From Actinoplanes philippinensis (GTDB taxonomy: Bacteria > Actinomycetota > Actinomycetes > Mycobacteriales > Micromonosporaceae), in contig NZ_FONV01000002.1 in NCBI RefSeq assembly GCF_900113015.1, positions 124,001 through 188,000 of the forward strand: 64,000 bases of DNA, in the 5' to 3' direction. The notes beneath the pieces are model-generated. The model was given only the letters and a program-made list of their open reading frames with translations. It searched no databases and was not told where the DNA came from. The position numbers were made by a program, and so were the translations under genes. Below, piece by piece: positions 17,224-24,716 of the stretch; positions within the stretch are counted from its first letter, which is position 1, and the number at the start of each line of letters is the position of its first letter.

Positions 17224-18462
17224 ATGGACCGCGTACGTGCCGCGCTGTACCTGGACTTCGACAACGTGTTCAGCGCGCTGATCAGGCAGGACCCGGATGT
17301 CGCCATCCAGTTCGCCGAGGAGCCGGGCGCCTGGCTCTCCCGGCTGACCACCTCGCTGACGGTGGAGGGGCCCCGGCGCTGGCTGATCCTGCGGTGCTAC
17401 ATGAATCCGGGCGGCTGGGTGCCGCACCCCGATCCGGCCTCCGGCCTGCAGCGGCTCTACTACTCGCGGTTCCGGCCGTTCTTCGTGAACGCGGGCTTCG
17501 AGGTGATCGACTGCCCGCGGCTGACGCACACGAAGAACGCGGCGGACATCCGGATGGTGGTCGACGCGGTGGACGCGCTGGCCGACCCGGTGACGTATGA
17601 CGAGTTCGTGATCGCGTCAGGCGACTCGGACATGACGCCGCTGCTGGTGCGGTTGCGGCGCTCGGACCGGCGGACCACGATCGTGTCCCCGGCCGACGCG
17701 GCGCTGGCGTTCACCTCGATCGCGGACCGGTTGATCACCAGCCAGGAGCTGCTGGAGCTGGTGCAGGGCGAGCCGGTGGAGAGCGAGGAGGTGCCGGTCG
17801 CGGGGCCGGGGGAGCCGGAGTCCGAGGCGTCCTACGAGCAGTTCCGTGACCTGGTGACGTGGCGGTTCACCGCGGCGCCCGGCCCGCTCAACCTGGCCTC
17901 GCTCGCCCACGACCTGCGCCGGCAGCTGGGCACCGGGGTCGACTCGACGAACTGGTTCGGCTTCGGCGGGTTCGTCCGCGCGCTGGAGAGCCTGCGCTTG
18001 CCGTACGCCAAGTTCTCGAATCATTTCGTCTGGGACGACAGCCGGCACGGCCCGCCGGAGTCGACCGGGACGGCCGGCCCCGCGCCGGAGTCGGTGGTGC
18101 GGCTCAGTGCTCCGCTCGGCCTGCCGCGGCTGCCCCGGGAGATGTGGCCGCCGGTCTACCGGGCGCTCGCCGAGTATGCGTCGTCGCACCACTTCAACCT
18201 GACCGAGGCCACCCGCTGGGCCCGTGACCTGCTGGCCGAGCAGGGGGTGGATGTGAGCCGGTCGGCGATCGCGTTCGTCACCCGGGGCACCGCGTTCGGT
18301 GGGGCGCCGCTCTACCGGCAGCCGCCGCCGGATGCCGAGGAGATCGCCACGGCGTTCGCCGACAATGTGCTGAACAGGGCGGACGCGGCCGCGATCGCCC
18401 TCACCGACGAGGAGTGCGCCGAGGTCCGCGGCTGGCTGGGCGCCCCCGACCCGAAGGCTTAG
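17224..18462 (+). CDS. NYN-domain (PIN-like) RNase with OST-HTH/LOTUS-like domain
   Basis: A 412-residue protein. Residues 1-170 form a NYN domain: LYLDFDNVFSAL (Asp11, Asp13, Asn14), THTKNAADIRMVVDA, SGDSDMTPL, and the IVSPADAAL strand. These supply the acidic metal-binding cluster expected for PIN-like nucleases. A second module at about 205-275 (FRDLVTWRFTAAPGPLNLA, LRRQLG, NWFGFGGFVRALESL, FVWDD) has the pattern of an OST-HTH/LOTUS RNA-binding winged helix. The C-terminal third (residues ~300-410) may be another similar helical unit. Family knowledge: such proteins act on structured RNA or RNA-protein complexes. Target RNA is unknown. It is transcribed alone and overlaps the tetR stop codon by 4 bp in convergent orientation. 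Confidence 0.87.
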   Translation: MDRVRAALYLDFDNVFSALIRQDPDVAIQFAEEPGAWLSRLTTSLTVEGPRRWLILRCYMNPGGWVPHPDPASGLQRLYYSRFRPFFVNAGFEVIDCPRLTHTKNAADIRMVVDAVDALADPVTYDEFVIASGDSDMTPLLVRLRRSDRRTTIVSPADAALAFTSIADRLITSQELLELVQGEPVESEEVPVAGPGEPESEASYEQFRDLVTWRFTAAPGPLNLASLAHDLRRQLGTGVDSTNWFGFGGFVRALESLRLPYAKFSNHFVWDDSRHGPPESTGTAGPAPESVVRLSAPLGLPRLPREMWPPVYRALAEYASSHHFNLTEATRWARDLLAEQGVDVSRSAIAFVTRGTAFGGAPLYRQPPPDAEEIATAFADNVLNRADAAAIALTDEECAEVRGWLGAPDPKA

Positions 18463-19061
18463 AAGAGTCGCCGGGCCGCCGCCTGCCAGGCTTTCACCAG
18501 GTCGACGGTCTCCGGCTCGCGCAGCCACTGGATCTGGAGGCCGTCCATCATGGCGACGACCTGGGCGGCCAGCTCGCGGGGGTCGTCCACGACGCCGTCG
18601 GCGAGGGCGGCGAACTCCTCCAGGGTGCGCCGCTGGCGGGTCTTGAAGTAGGTGTGCGCCGGGTGGCCGGGGGCCAGCGACTCGGCCTCCAGCACCGCGA
18701 AGAGCCGGACGATCTCCGGTTGCTCGGCGTTGCGCCGGACCACGGCGTCGCACACCTCGGCGAGGGTGATCCGGCCGTCGGCCCAGAGCTGGTGGGCGGG
18801 GCGGCCCAGTTTCTCGGCGAGCGAGCGGGCGTCCTGCTCGTCGCGGTACTCCAGGACGGCGACGAGCAGGCTGTCCTTGGAGCCGACGTGGTGCAGCATG
18901 CCGGGCACGGTCAGCCCGCATCCGTCGGCGACGTCCTGCATCGACAGACCCCAGAAGCCCCGCTCGGCGATCAGTTTCGTGGTCATCTCGAGGATCTGCC
19001 GGCGGCGCTCGGCGGCGGGCAACCGGGCGCGGTCGCGGCGGAACGGTGGGGAGGTCTGCAC
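18459..19061 (-). CDS. TetR-family repressor of the adjacent beta-glucosidase gene
   Basis: A 200-residue regulator. The N-terminal HTH is typical: RRQILEMTTKLIAERGFWGLS, then MQDVADGCGLTVPGMLHHVGSKDSLL. The C-terminal ligand-binding part has a TetR_C-like helical profile. It is divergent from the GH3 gene. The 112-bp gap holds an 18-bp palindrome (19129-19146), so it probably represses the GH3 gene and possibly itself, with a sugar or glucoside as inducer. The inducer is inference. Most glycosidase operons of actinobacteria use LacI or ROK repressors, so a TetR here is slightly unusual. Confidence 0.9.
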   Translation of the reverse strand: MQTSPPFRRDRARLPAAERRRQILEMTTKLIAERGFWGLSMQDVADGCGLTVPGMLHHVGSKDSLLVAVLEYRDEQDARSLAEKLGRPAHQLWADGRITLAEVCDAVVRRNAEQPEIVRLFAVLEAESLAPGHPAHTYFKTRQRRTLEEFAALADGVVDDPRELAAQVVAMMDGLQIQWLREPETVDLVKAWQAAARRLF

Positions 19062-19084
19062 AGCTCTTTCCTACCAGCAGACCC

Positions 19085-19114
19085 TTGCCACACCACTTCT
19101 GACCTGGCTATGTT
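19085..19114 (+). promoter_or_regulatory. Candidate sigma70-type promoter for the GH3 gene
   Basis: TTGCCA at 19085-19090 and TATGTT at 19109-19114 are separated by 18 bp. Transcription would start near 19121, placing the palindrome at 19129-19146 just downstream as a roadblock operator. Confidence 0.45.
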
Positions 19115-19128
19115 TCTGAGGAGTTAAT

Positions 19129-19146
19129 ACCTAGTAGGTACTAGGT
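19129..19146. promoter_or_regulatory. 18-bp palindromic TetR operator
   Basis: The sequence ACCTAGTAGGTACTAGGT is a perfect 8-bp inverted repeat around a 2-bp centre. Size, symmetry and position between divergent tetR and glycosidase genes are typical of a TetR-family operator. It lies 28 bp before the GH3 start codon and 67 bp from the tetR start. Confidence 0.75.
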
Positions 19147-19173
19147 AGTGGATGCTCAGTAAGGACGGGACCG

Positions 19174-21378
19174 ATGGGACTCAGCACCTCGGAACAGGCC
19201 GCGATCACCAGTGGCAAGGACTTCTGGCACACCGAGGGCGTCGAGTCCGCGGGCATCTCCTCGGTCACCGTCACCGACGGCCCGCACGGGGTCCGGATGC
19301 AGGCCTCCAGCGAGGACGTGCTGGCCGGCGTGCCCGCCACCTGCTTCCCGCCGGCCGTGGCCGGCGCCTCCACGTGGGACCCGGAGCTGCTGCGGCGGAT
19401 GGGTGAGGCGCTCGGCGACGAGTGCCGCGCGCAGGACGTGGCGGTGCTGCTCGGACCCGGCGTCAACCTCAAGCGCAGCCCGCTCGGAGGCCGCAACTTC
19501 GAGTACTTCTCCGAGGACCCGATCCTCACCGGGGTGCTCGCCACCGCCTGGGTGCAGGGCCTGCAGAGCAAGGGGGTCGGCGCGTCGCTCAAGCATTTCG
19601 CGGTCAACAGCCAGGAGACCGACCGGATGCGGATCAGCGCCGACGTCGACGAGCGCACCCTGCGGGAGATGTACCTGCGGGCGTTCCACAAGGTGGTGAC
19701 CCGGGCCCAGCCGTGGACCGTGATGTGCGCCTACAACCGGGTCAACGGGATCTACGCGAGCGAGCACCACTGGCTGCTCACCCAGGTGCTGCGCGGCGAG
19801 TGGGGGTTCGAGGGGCTGGTCGTCTCGGACTGGGGCGCCGTGGTCGACCGGGTCGCGTCGGTCGCGGCCGGGCTCGACCTGACCATGCCGGGGCCGGACG
19901 CGACCGGCGACGCCGCGCTGGTGGACGCCGTGGCGTCGGGACGGCTCGACCCGGCGCTGCTGGAGCGGAGCGCGGAGCTCGTACGCACGCTGGTGGAGAA
20001 GGCCGGGAAGCGGCCCGCCGGGAGCTACGACGCGGACGCCCACCACGCGCTCGCCCGGGAGATCGCCGCCCGGGCGATCGTCCTGCTGAAGAACGACGAC
20101 GGCCTGCTGCCGCTCGCACCGGGCGAGAAGACCGTCGCGGTGCTCGGCGAGTTCGCCCGCACCCCCCGATACCAGGGTGGCGGCAGTTCGCAGATCACCC
20201 CGACGAGGCTCGACGACGCGCTCACCGAGATCACCGCGTCGACGTCGGCGGCCGTCACGTTCGCGCCCGGTTACACCGTCAAGGGCGAGGCCGACGAGGC
20301 GCTGCTGGCCGAGGCGGTGGCGACCGCCCGGAGCGCGGACGTGGCGATCGTCTTCGTCGGCAGCGTGCACGAGACCGAGGGCGCCGACCGGGAGTCGATC
20401 GACCTGCCCGCCCCGCAGGTCGCGCTGATCGAGCGGGTCGCCGCCGCCAATCCGGACACGATCGTGGTGCTCTCCAACGGCGCGGTCCTCGCCACCCGGC
20501 CGTGGGACGAGCACGTTCCCGCCCTGGTCGAGGGCTGGCTGCTCGGGCAGGCCGGCGGCAGCGCGCTGGCCGACGTGCTGTTCGGTCGGGTCAACCCGTC
20601 CGGGCGGCTCGCCGAGACCATCCCGGTGCGGCTCGCCGACCACCCGTCCTACCTCGACTTCCCCGGCGAGCACGGCCACGTCCGGTACGGCGAGGGCCTG
20701 CACGTCGGCTACCGCGGGTTCGACGCGCGCGGGCAGGAGGTGGCGTACCCGTTCGGCTTCGGGCTGTCGTACACCACGTTCGGCTACGGCGCGGCCCGCG
20801 CGTCGGCGACCGCCGCCGGTGTCGAGGTGCGCGTCCCGGTGACCAACACCGGCGGGCGTGACGGCCGCGAGGTGGTGCAGGTGTATGTGAGCCTGCCCGG
20901 CTCGGCGGTGCGCCGTGCCCCGCGCGAGCTGAAGGCGTTCGCCAGTGTCGAGATCGGCGCCGGCGACACCGCCGAGGTGCGGCTGACCGTCGAGCGCGAG
21001 GACCTCGCCTACTGGGACACCCGGCTCGGCCGGTGGATCGTCGAGGACGGCGAATACCTGATCGAGGTCGGCTCGTCGTCGCGGGACGTGCGCGCGTCGG
21101 TGACCGTGCACGTGGCCGGCGACCCGGCGCGGGTGCCGCTGACCACCGAGTCGAGTGTGGGCGAGTGGTTCGCCGATCCGCGCGGCGCCGAGGTGCTGGG
21201 CGCGGCGTTCGCGGCGGCCGCGAGCGAGCAGGCCGGGGGCGGGCTGATGTCGGCGATGACCGCCAACCCGGAGATGCTGATGATGCTGGGCAGTCTGCCG
21301 CTGAGCCGGATGGCCGCCTTCCCGGGCAGCCCGCTGAACGCCGGCGACCTGGACAAACTGGTCGAAGCAGCGAACTGA
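19174..21378 (+). CDS. Glycoside hydrolase family 3 beta-glucosidase
   Basis: A 734-residue enzyme with GH3 N-terminal (TIM barrel), GH3 C-terminal and fibronectin-III-like domains. Visible landmarks are VTVTDGPHGVR at the start, GPGVNLKRSPLGGRNFEYFSEDP, SLKHFAVNSQETDR (substrate-binding Lys-His), and VVSDWGAV carrying the nucleophile Asp. A C-terminal domain has HVGYRGFDARGQEVAYPFGFGLSYT and the FnIII part begins near GVEVRVPVTNTGGRDGREVVQVYV. There is no signal peptide, so it should be intracellular and act on imported beta-glucosides or cello-oligosaccharides. A AAGGA site precedes ATG 19174. The divergent TetR protein and intervening palindrome suggest induction by substrate. Confidence 0.94.
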   Translation: MGLSTSEQAAITSGKDFWHTEGVESAGISSVTVTDGPHGVRMQASSEDVLAGVPATCFPPAVAGASTWDPELLRRMGEALGDECRAQDVAVLLGPGVNLKRSPLGGRNFEYFSEDPILTGVLATAWVQGLQSKGVGASLKHFAVNSQETDRMRISADVDERTLREMYLRAFHKVVTRAQPWTVMCAYNRVNGIYASEHHWLLTQVLRGEWGFEGLVVSDWGAVVDRVASVAAGLDLTMPGPDATGDAALVDAVASGRLDPALLERSAELVRTLVEKAGKRPAGSYDADAHHALAREIAARAIVLLKNDDGLLPLAPGEKTVAVLGEFARTPRYQGGGSSQITPTRLDDALTEITASTSAAVTFAPGYTVKGEADEALLAEAVATARSADVAIVFVGSVHETEGADRESIDLPAPQVALIERVAAANPDTIVVLSNGAVLATRPWDEHVPALVEGWLLGQAGGSALADVLFGRVNPSGRLAETIPVRLADHPSYLDFPGEHGHVRYGEGLHVGYRGFDARGQEVAYPFGFGLSYTTFGYGAARASATAAGVEVRVPVTNTGGRDGREVVQVYVSLPGSAVRRAPRELKAFASVEIGAGDTAEVRLTVEREDLAYWDTRLGRWIVEDGEYLIEVGSSSRDVRASVTVHVAGDPARVPLTTESSVGEWFADPRGAEVLGAAFAAAASEQAGGGLMSAMTANPEMLMMLGSLPLSRMAAFPGSPLNAGDLDKLVEAAN

Positions 21379-21383
21379 GGACG

Positions 21384-21758
21384 TTACGTTCGCGCCCGTG
21401 TGAGCAGTGCCTGGATCCGGGACACCAGCTCGCGCGGGCTGAACGGTTTCGTCACGTAGTCGTCCGCGCCCGCGCTGAACCCGCCCTCGACGTCCTGCTC
21501 CTGGACGCGGGCGGTGAGCATGATGATCAGCATGCCGGCGGTGGACGGATCGGCCCGCAGCATCCGGCACACGTCGATGCCGGAGAGCCCGGGCATCGAG
21601 ACGTCCAGCACCGCCAGCGTCGGCAGCCGGGCGCGCGCCGTGTCCACCGCGGCCTGACCGTCACCGACCGCGAGAACCTCCAGGCCCGCCTGCTCCAGCT
21701 TGAAGGCCACCAGGTCGCGGATGTCGGCGTCGTCGTCAGCCACCAGGACGGTAGTCAC
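21384..21758 (-). CDS. Single-domain response-regulator receiver
   Basis: A 124-residue CheY-like protein with no output domain. It starts at GTG 21758 with GGGGAAG upstream. Visible residues are VADDDADIRDL (acidic pocket), LAVLDVSMPGLSG (phosphorylated Asp), IIMLTAR (switch Thr) and DYVTKPFSPRELVSRI (conserved Lys-Pro). The frame extends further upstream, but that part has no homology. The stop is 5 bp from the GH3 stop, in convergent orientation. No kinase adjoins it, so it probably acts in a phosphorelay or by protein contact with an unlinked kinase. Confidence 0.88.
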   Translation of the reverse strand: MTTVLVADDDADIRDLVAFKLEQAGLEVLAVGDGQAAVDTARARLPTLAVLDVSMPGLSGIDVCRMLRADPSTAGMLIIMLTARVQEQDVEGGFSAGADDYVTKPFSPRELVSRIQALLTRART

Positions 21759-21942
21759 GCGGCTTCCCCCGATCCGTTGCACTGTTGTTCGGACCATATA
21801 CCGGCGAACACGGTGATGTCGGGTGATCTTTGTAAATCTGCTCCGCAACCGGGCCGCAACCGGCGTGCGCCCGGTCTGCAGCCGGCGGACGGTGTGCTGA
21901 GAGCCAGACCACACAGCGCACCACCACGGTTGGGAGGAACCG

Positions 21943-22176
21943 ATGAACGCCACGATCGACGACATCCGCTGCGAAGCCCTCTTCGCCTCCGACCTGCAGC
22001 GCTCCTGGGCGCCCACGGCGGAGTCGATCCGGGACGCGGTCACGGACGTCGTGCACCGGATCGGCGAGAACGGATGCGCGGAACTGGTCGCCCAGGAGTT
22101 CGGGGAGCACCCCGACTGTGCGATCGGGCGGATGCGCTGGGCCCGCGACGCGATCCGGCTGGCCTTCGCCGCATGA
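21943..22176 (+). CDS. Small conserved actinobacterial protein
   Basis: A 77-residue protein with an excellent ribosome site (GGGAGGA, then ATG). The sequence is helical and contains TIDDIRCEALFASDLQRS, an acidic middle, and ELVAQEFGEHPDCAIGRMRWAR. I recall similar small proteins with this IDDIRCEALFAS start in other actinobacteria, with no assigned function. Two cysteines and an E-H-P-D-C stretch are notable, but no zinc finger is evident. It is oriented toward the trp leader, 99 bp downstream. It is probably its own transcription unit. Confidence 0.75.
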   Translation: MNATIDDIRCEALFASDLQRSWAPTAESIRDAVTDVVHRIGENGCAELVAQEFGEHPDCAIGRMRWARDAIRLAFAA

Positions 22177-22275
22177 CGGACGGTCCGCCGGGCCTCTTTC
22201 GACCACGGGGTACGCGTAGCCCGTACCTCTGAAGGGGTCTGGCGCGACCGGCCGCCCGACCGTAAGCTTGCCGCC

Positions 22276-22311
22276 ATGCGCGCACAGTTGACCATGTGGT
22301 GGCCCGCCTGA
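22276..22311 (+). CDS. trpL: trp leader peptide (11 residues, tandem Trp)
   Basis: A short ORF encoding MRAQLTMWWPA with two adjacent tryptophan codons at 22297-22302, too short for the ORF prediction. It is followed by mutually exclusive hairpins and an intrinsic terminator, then by the anthranilate synthase gene. This is the classic transcription-attenuation arrangement. No strong ribosome site is visible, and a TAAGCT at 22263-22268 could be a -10 box for a near-leaderless transcript. Confidence 0.85.
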   Translation: MRAQLTMWWPA

Positions 22312-22364
22312 CCGGCGGCCATCTCCCGCGCATCCCGCGGCCGCCTCGCTGAGGCGGCCTTTTT
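22304..22364 (+). promoter_or_regulatory. trp attenuator: alternative 1:2, 2:3 and 3:4 RNA pairings
   Basis: Segment 1 (ccgcc, 22304-22308) pairs with segment 2 (ggcgg, 22314-22318) immediately after the Trp codons. Segment 2 (ggcggcc, 22314-22320) is also perfectly complementary to segment 3 (ggccgcc, 22339-22345), the antiterminator. Segment 3 (22339-22347) pairs with segment 4 (22351-22359) in the terminator. A ribosome stalled at the Trp codons would cover segment 1, free 2 to pair with 3 and allow read-through. With ample Trp-tRNA the terminator forms. Confidence 0.85.
22339..22364 (+). terminator. trp attenuator terminator
   Basis: A perfect 9-bp stem (ggccgcctc / gaggcggcc) with a 3-base loop is followed by TTTTT at 22360-22364. 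A U tract like this is rare in the surrounding GC-rich sequence. It lies 45 bp before the trpE(G) start. Confidence 0.9.
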
Positions 22365-22409
22365 CGTGGCCGGATCTCGGCCCGGTGGCCCTCACCGAAA
22401 CGAGGGACC

Positions 22410-24215
22410 ATGCCCTACGCACTGCTGCACCGCGACGGCGCCGACCACGTCGACGTCCTCACCGGCGACGTCGTCACCGTGGCGGCACTCGACGACATCC
22501 CGATGACGCCCGGCACGCCGGTGCTCGCCGTCATCCCCTACCGGCAGATCACTGAGCGTGGCTTCGAGTGCGTCGACGACGGCACGCCGCTCGAATGTCT
22601 GCTGGTCAGGGCACGCCACACCGAGCCGTTGTCGAACTTCCCGCCAGGCGAGATCGCCCTGCGTGACGGCGGTTTCGATCTGTCCGACCAGGAGTACGCC
22701 GCGGTCGTCGAGGATGTGCTGCGCGACGAGATCGGGCACGGCGAAGGCGCCAACTTCGTCGTCCACCGCACCTATCAGGCCCGCTTCGAGGGCGACCCGC
22801 GGGCCGCGTTCGGCCGGCTGCTGCACGGTGAACAGGGCACCTACTGGACGTTCCTGGTCGACACCGGCAACCGGATCCTGATCGGCGCCACCCCCGAACG
22901 GCACGTCAGCGTCCTCGACGGCATCGTCATGATGAACCCGATCAGCGGCACGTTCCGGCACGGATCCGGCGACATCCTCGACTTCCTGCGTGACCCCAAG
23001 GAGATCGAGGAGCTGTACATGGTCCTCGACGAGGAACTCAAGATGATGGCCCGCGTCGCCGAGCACGGCGGGCAGGTCGCCGGGCCGTACCTCAAGGAGA
23101 TGGCCCGCCTCACCCACACCGAATACCTGCTGGCCGGGCGCGGCTCCCTCGACGTGCGCCGCGTCCTGCGGGAGACCATGTTCGCCCCGACCGTCACCGG
23201 CAGCCCCATCGAGAACGCCTGCCGCGTCATCGCCCGCCACGAGCGCCGCGGCCGCCGCTACTACGCCGGGGTCCTGGCGCTGCTCGACCACGACGAGGCC
23301 GGCCGGCAGACGCTCGACGCGCCGATCCTGATCCGTACCGCCGAGATCACCCCCGACGGCCTGCTGCGGGTGCCGGTCGGCGCCACGCTGGTCCGCCATT
23401 CCACCCCCGCGGGCGAGGTGGCCGAGACCCACACCAAGGCGGCCGGCCTGCTGTCCGCGCTCGGCGCGGTTCCTTCCCACCCCGCGGCGGTACGGGCGAC
23501 CGCACAGTCCCCGGCGGTCCAGCGCCTGCTCGCCGCCCGCAACGACGACCTGGCCCGCTTCTGGCTCGACTCGCGTGCCCCCGGCGCCCTGACGGTCCCG
23601 TCGCTGGCGGGCCGGCGCGCCGTGATCGTCGACGCCGAGGACACCTTCACCGCCATGCTGGCCCACCAGTTGAAGGCTCTCGGCCTGGCGGTGACCGTGC
23701 GGCCGTGGCGGTCGGTCACCGCCGGGTCCCTGCTCGACGCGGCCGATCTGGCGGTGTTCGGCCCGGGCCCCGGCGACCCGTCGGACCCCGGCGACCCGAA
23801 GATGACGGCGCTGAACGGGCTCGTCACCGCGGTGCTGGCGGCCGGACGGCCCCTCTTCGCGGTCTGCCTGGGCCAGCAGATCCTCGCCTCCCTGCTGGGC
23901 CTGCCGCTGCGCCGCCGGGACTCGCCGTATCAGGGCCTGGCCCGCGACATCGACCTCTTCGGCACGCCGCGGCGGGTCGGCTTCTACTCCAGCTTCTCGG
24001 CGGTCGCCCGGCAGAGCGTGGCGGCCACCCCCTACGGCCCGGTCACCCTCGCCGTCGACCCGTCCGACGACACCGTCCACGCCCTCCGCGGCCCCGGTTT
24101 CGCCGGCGTCCAGTTCCACCCGGAGTCGGTGCTGAGCCGCGACGGCGTGGAGATCCTCCAAGAACTCCTCCCGCCACTTCTCACCGATGTGGTTAGCCCG
24201 GCGATTCCGGGGTAG
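22410..24215 (+). CDS. trpE(G): Fused anthranilate synthase TrpE(G), PhzE-like type
   Basis: A 601-residue single-chain enzyme converting chorismate plus glutamine to anthranilate. The N-terminal ~390 residues are a chorismate-binding domain with VLAVIPYRQITERGFE, GEGANFVVHRTYQARFEGD, MNPISGTFRHG, ELYMVLDEELKMMARV and APTVTGSPIENACRV. The C-terminal ~200 residues are a class I glutamine amidotransferase with the Cys nucleophile in AVCLGQQILASLLG and the His/Glu pair in QFHPES. Block by block it resembles PhzE (2-amino-2-desoxyisochorismate synthase) more than ordinary TrpE. However, fused enzymes of this kind make anthranilate in Streptomyces. The upstream Trp attenuator argues for tryptophan synthesis. 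No other trp or phz gene is nearby. Confidence 0.9.
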   Translation: MPYALLHRDGADHVDVLTGDVVTVAALDDIPMTPGTPVLAVIPYRQITERGFECVDDGTPLECLLVRARHTEPLSNFPPGEIALRDGGFDLSDQEYAAVVEDVLRDEIGHGEGANFVVHRTYQARFEGDPRAAFGRLLHGEQGTYWTFLVDTGNRILIGATPERHVSVLDGIVMMNPISGTFRHGSGDILDFLRDPKEIEELYMVLDEELKMMARVAEHGGQVAGPYLKEMARLTHTEYLLAGRGSLDVRRVLRETMFAPTVTGSPIENACRVIARHERRGRRYYAGVLALLDHDEAGRQTLDAPILIRTAEITPDGLLRVPVGATLVRHSTPAGEVAETHTKAAGLLSALGAVPSHPAAVRATAQSPAVQRLLAARNDDLARFWLDSRAPGALTVPSLAGRRAVIVDAEDTFTAMLAHQLKALGLAVTVRPWRSVTAGSLLDAADLAVFGPGPGDPSDPGDPKMTALNGLVTAVLAAGRPLFAVCLGQQILASLLGLPLRRRDSPYQGLARDIDLFGTPRRVGFYSSFSAVARQSVAATPYGPVTLAVDPSDDTVHALRGPGFAGVQFHPESVLSRDGVEILQELLPPLLTDVVSPAIPG

Positions 24216-24224
24216 CGAGACAGT

Positions 24225-24269
24225 GTCGGTGGTCCAAGGTGATCGAGAGCCTCACCTTGGACCACCGAC
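24225..24269 (+). terminator. 18-bp perfect hairpin terminator after trpE(G)
   Basis: Arms 24225-24242 and 24252-24269 are perfectly complementary over 18 bp with a 9-base loop. The hairpin starts 9 bp after the trpE(G) stop codon. There is no U tract, as is common in actinobacteria. It should insulate the small gene downstream. Confidence 0.88.
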
Positions 24270-24394
24270 CCATTTCCGGTACGGCCCCGCGGCTGCTCCG
24301 TGGAGGGAAAGCCCGGCGGAGTGGGGCCCGGCGGGTTTATGGTCGCGAGGGATACGGGTATCCGGCTGGCGTCGCTGACCTCCGGAGGACAACC

Positions 24395-24667
24395 TTGGCC
24401 GAGCCACACATCACCCTGGACCCGCGGACGCTGACCCCGGTCGAGCAGAAGCTTCGCGGGCCGTTGGAGGACCAGCTCAGTTCCGCGCTTCAGGCCGCGA
24501 CCGTCAAGGTCGAGCAGCACTATGCCGGAGAAAGCGTCGAGCAGGTCACCGCGATGCTCCTGGAGCAGGCCAGAGCGGGCCTGCACCCGGACATCGCCGT
24601 CGGTTTCCACCCCGACCACGAGCAGCTGCGCCACGTGGCCGAGGTGATCGTCAACCGAGCCCACTGA
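24395..24667 (+). CDS. Small hypothetical protein
   Basis: A 90-residue protein. TTG 24395 is preferred because GGAGGA stands 8 bp upstream; the longer frame from 24239 would run through the terminator hairpin region and lacks a ribosome site. Content: EPHITLDPRTLTPVEQKLRG, a helix with EDQLSSALQAATVKVEQHYAGE, and LEQARAGLHPDIAVGFHPD near the end. It is soluble, mostly helical and acidic. I do not recognise a family. It converges with the lipoprotein gene, with a 49-bp gap. Confidence 0.6.
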   Translation: MAEPHITLDPRTLTPVEQKLRGPLEDQLSSALQAATVKVEQHYAGESVEQVTAMLLEQARAGLHPDIAVGFHPDHEQLRHVAEVIVNRAH

Positions 24668-24716
24668 CGGCCGCGATCGTGCACGTGCCGGGCCGGCACG
24701 TGCACGACGGGTGCGG

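Noticed and set aside
19156..21570. Minus-strand open frame of 804 codons
   Set aside because: Antisense of the GH3 gene, which has complete catalytic motifs on the plus strand.
23705..24196. Separate plus-strand gene of 163 codons in the amidotransferase part of trpE(G)
   Set aside because: It is an out-of-frame shadow; the amidotransferase motifs are all in the trpE(G) frame.
22410..24215. Phenazine biosynthesis (phzE) locus
   Set aside because: No phzA/B, D, F or G neighbours exist, and a Trp-codon attenuator precedes the gene, so tryptophan synthesis is more likely.
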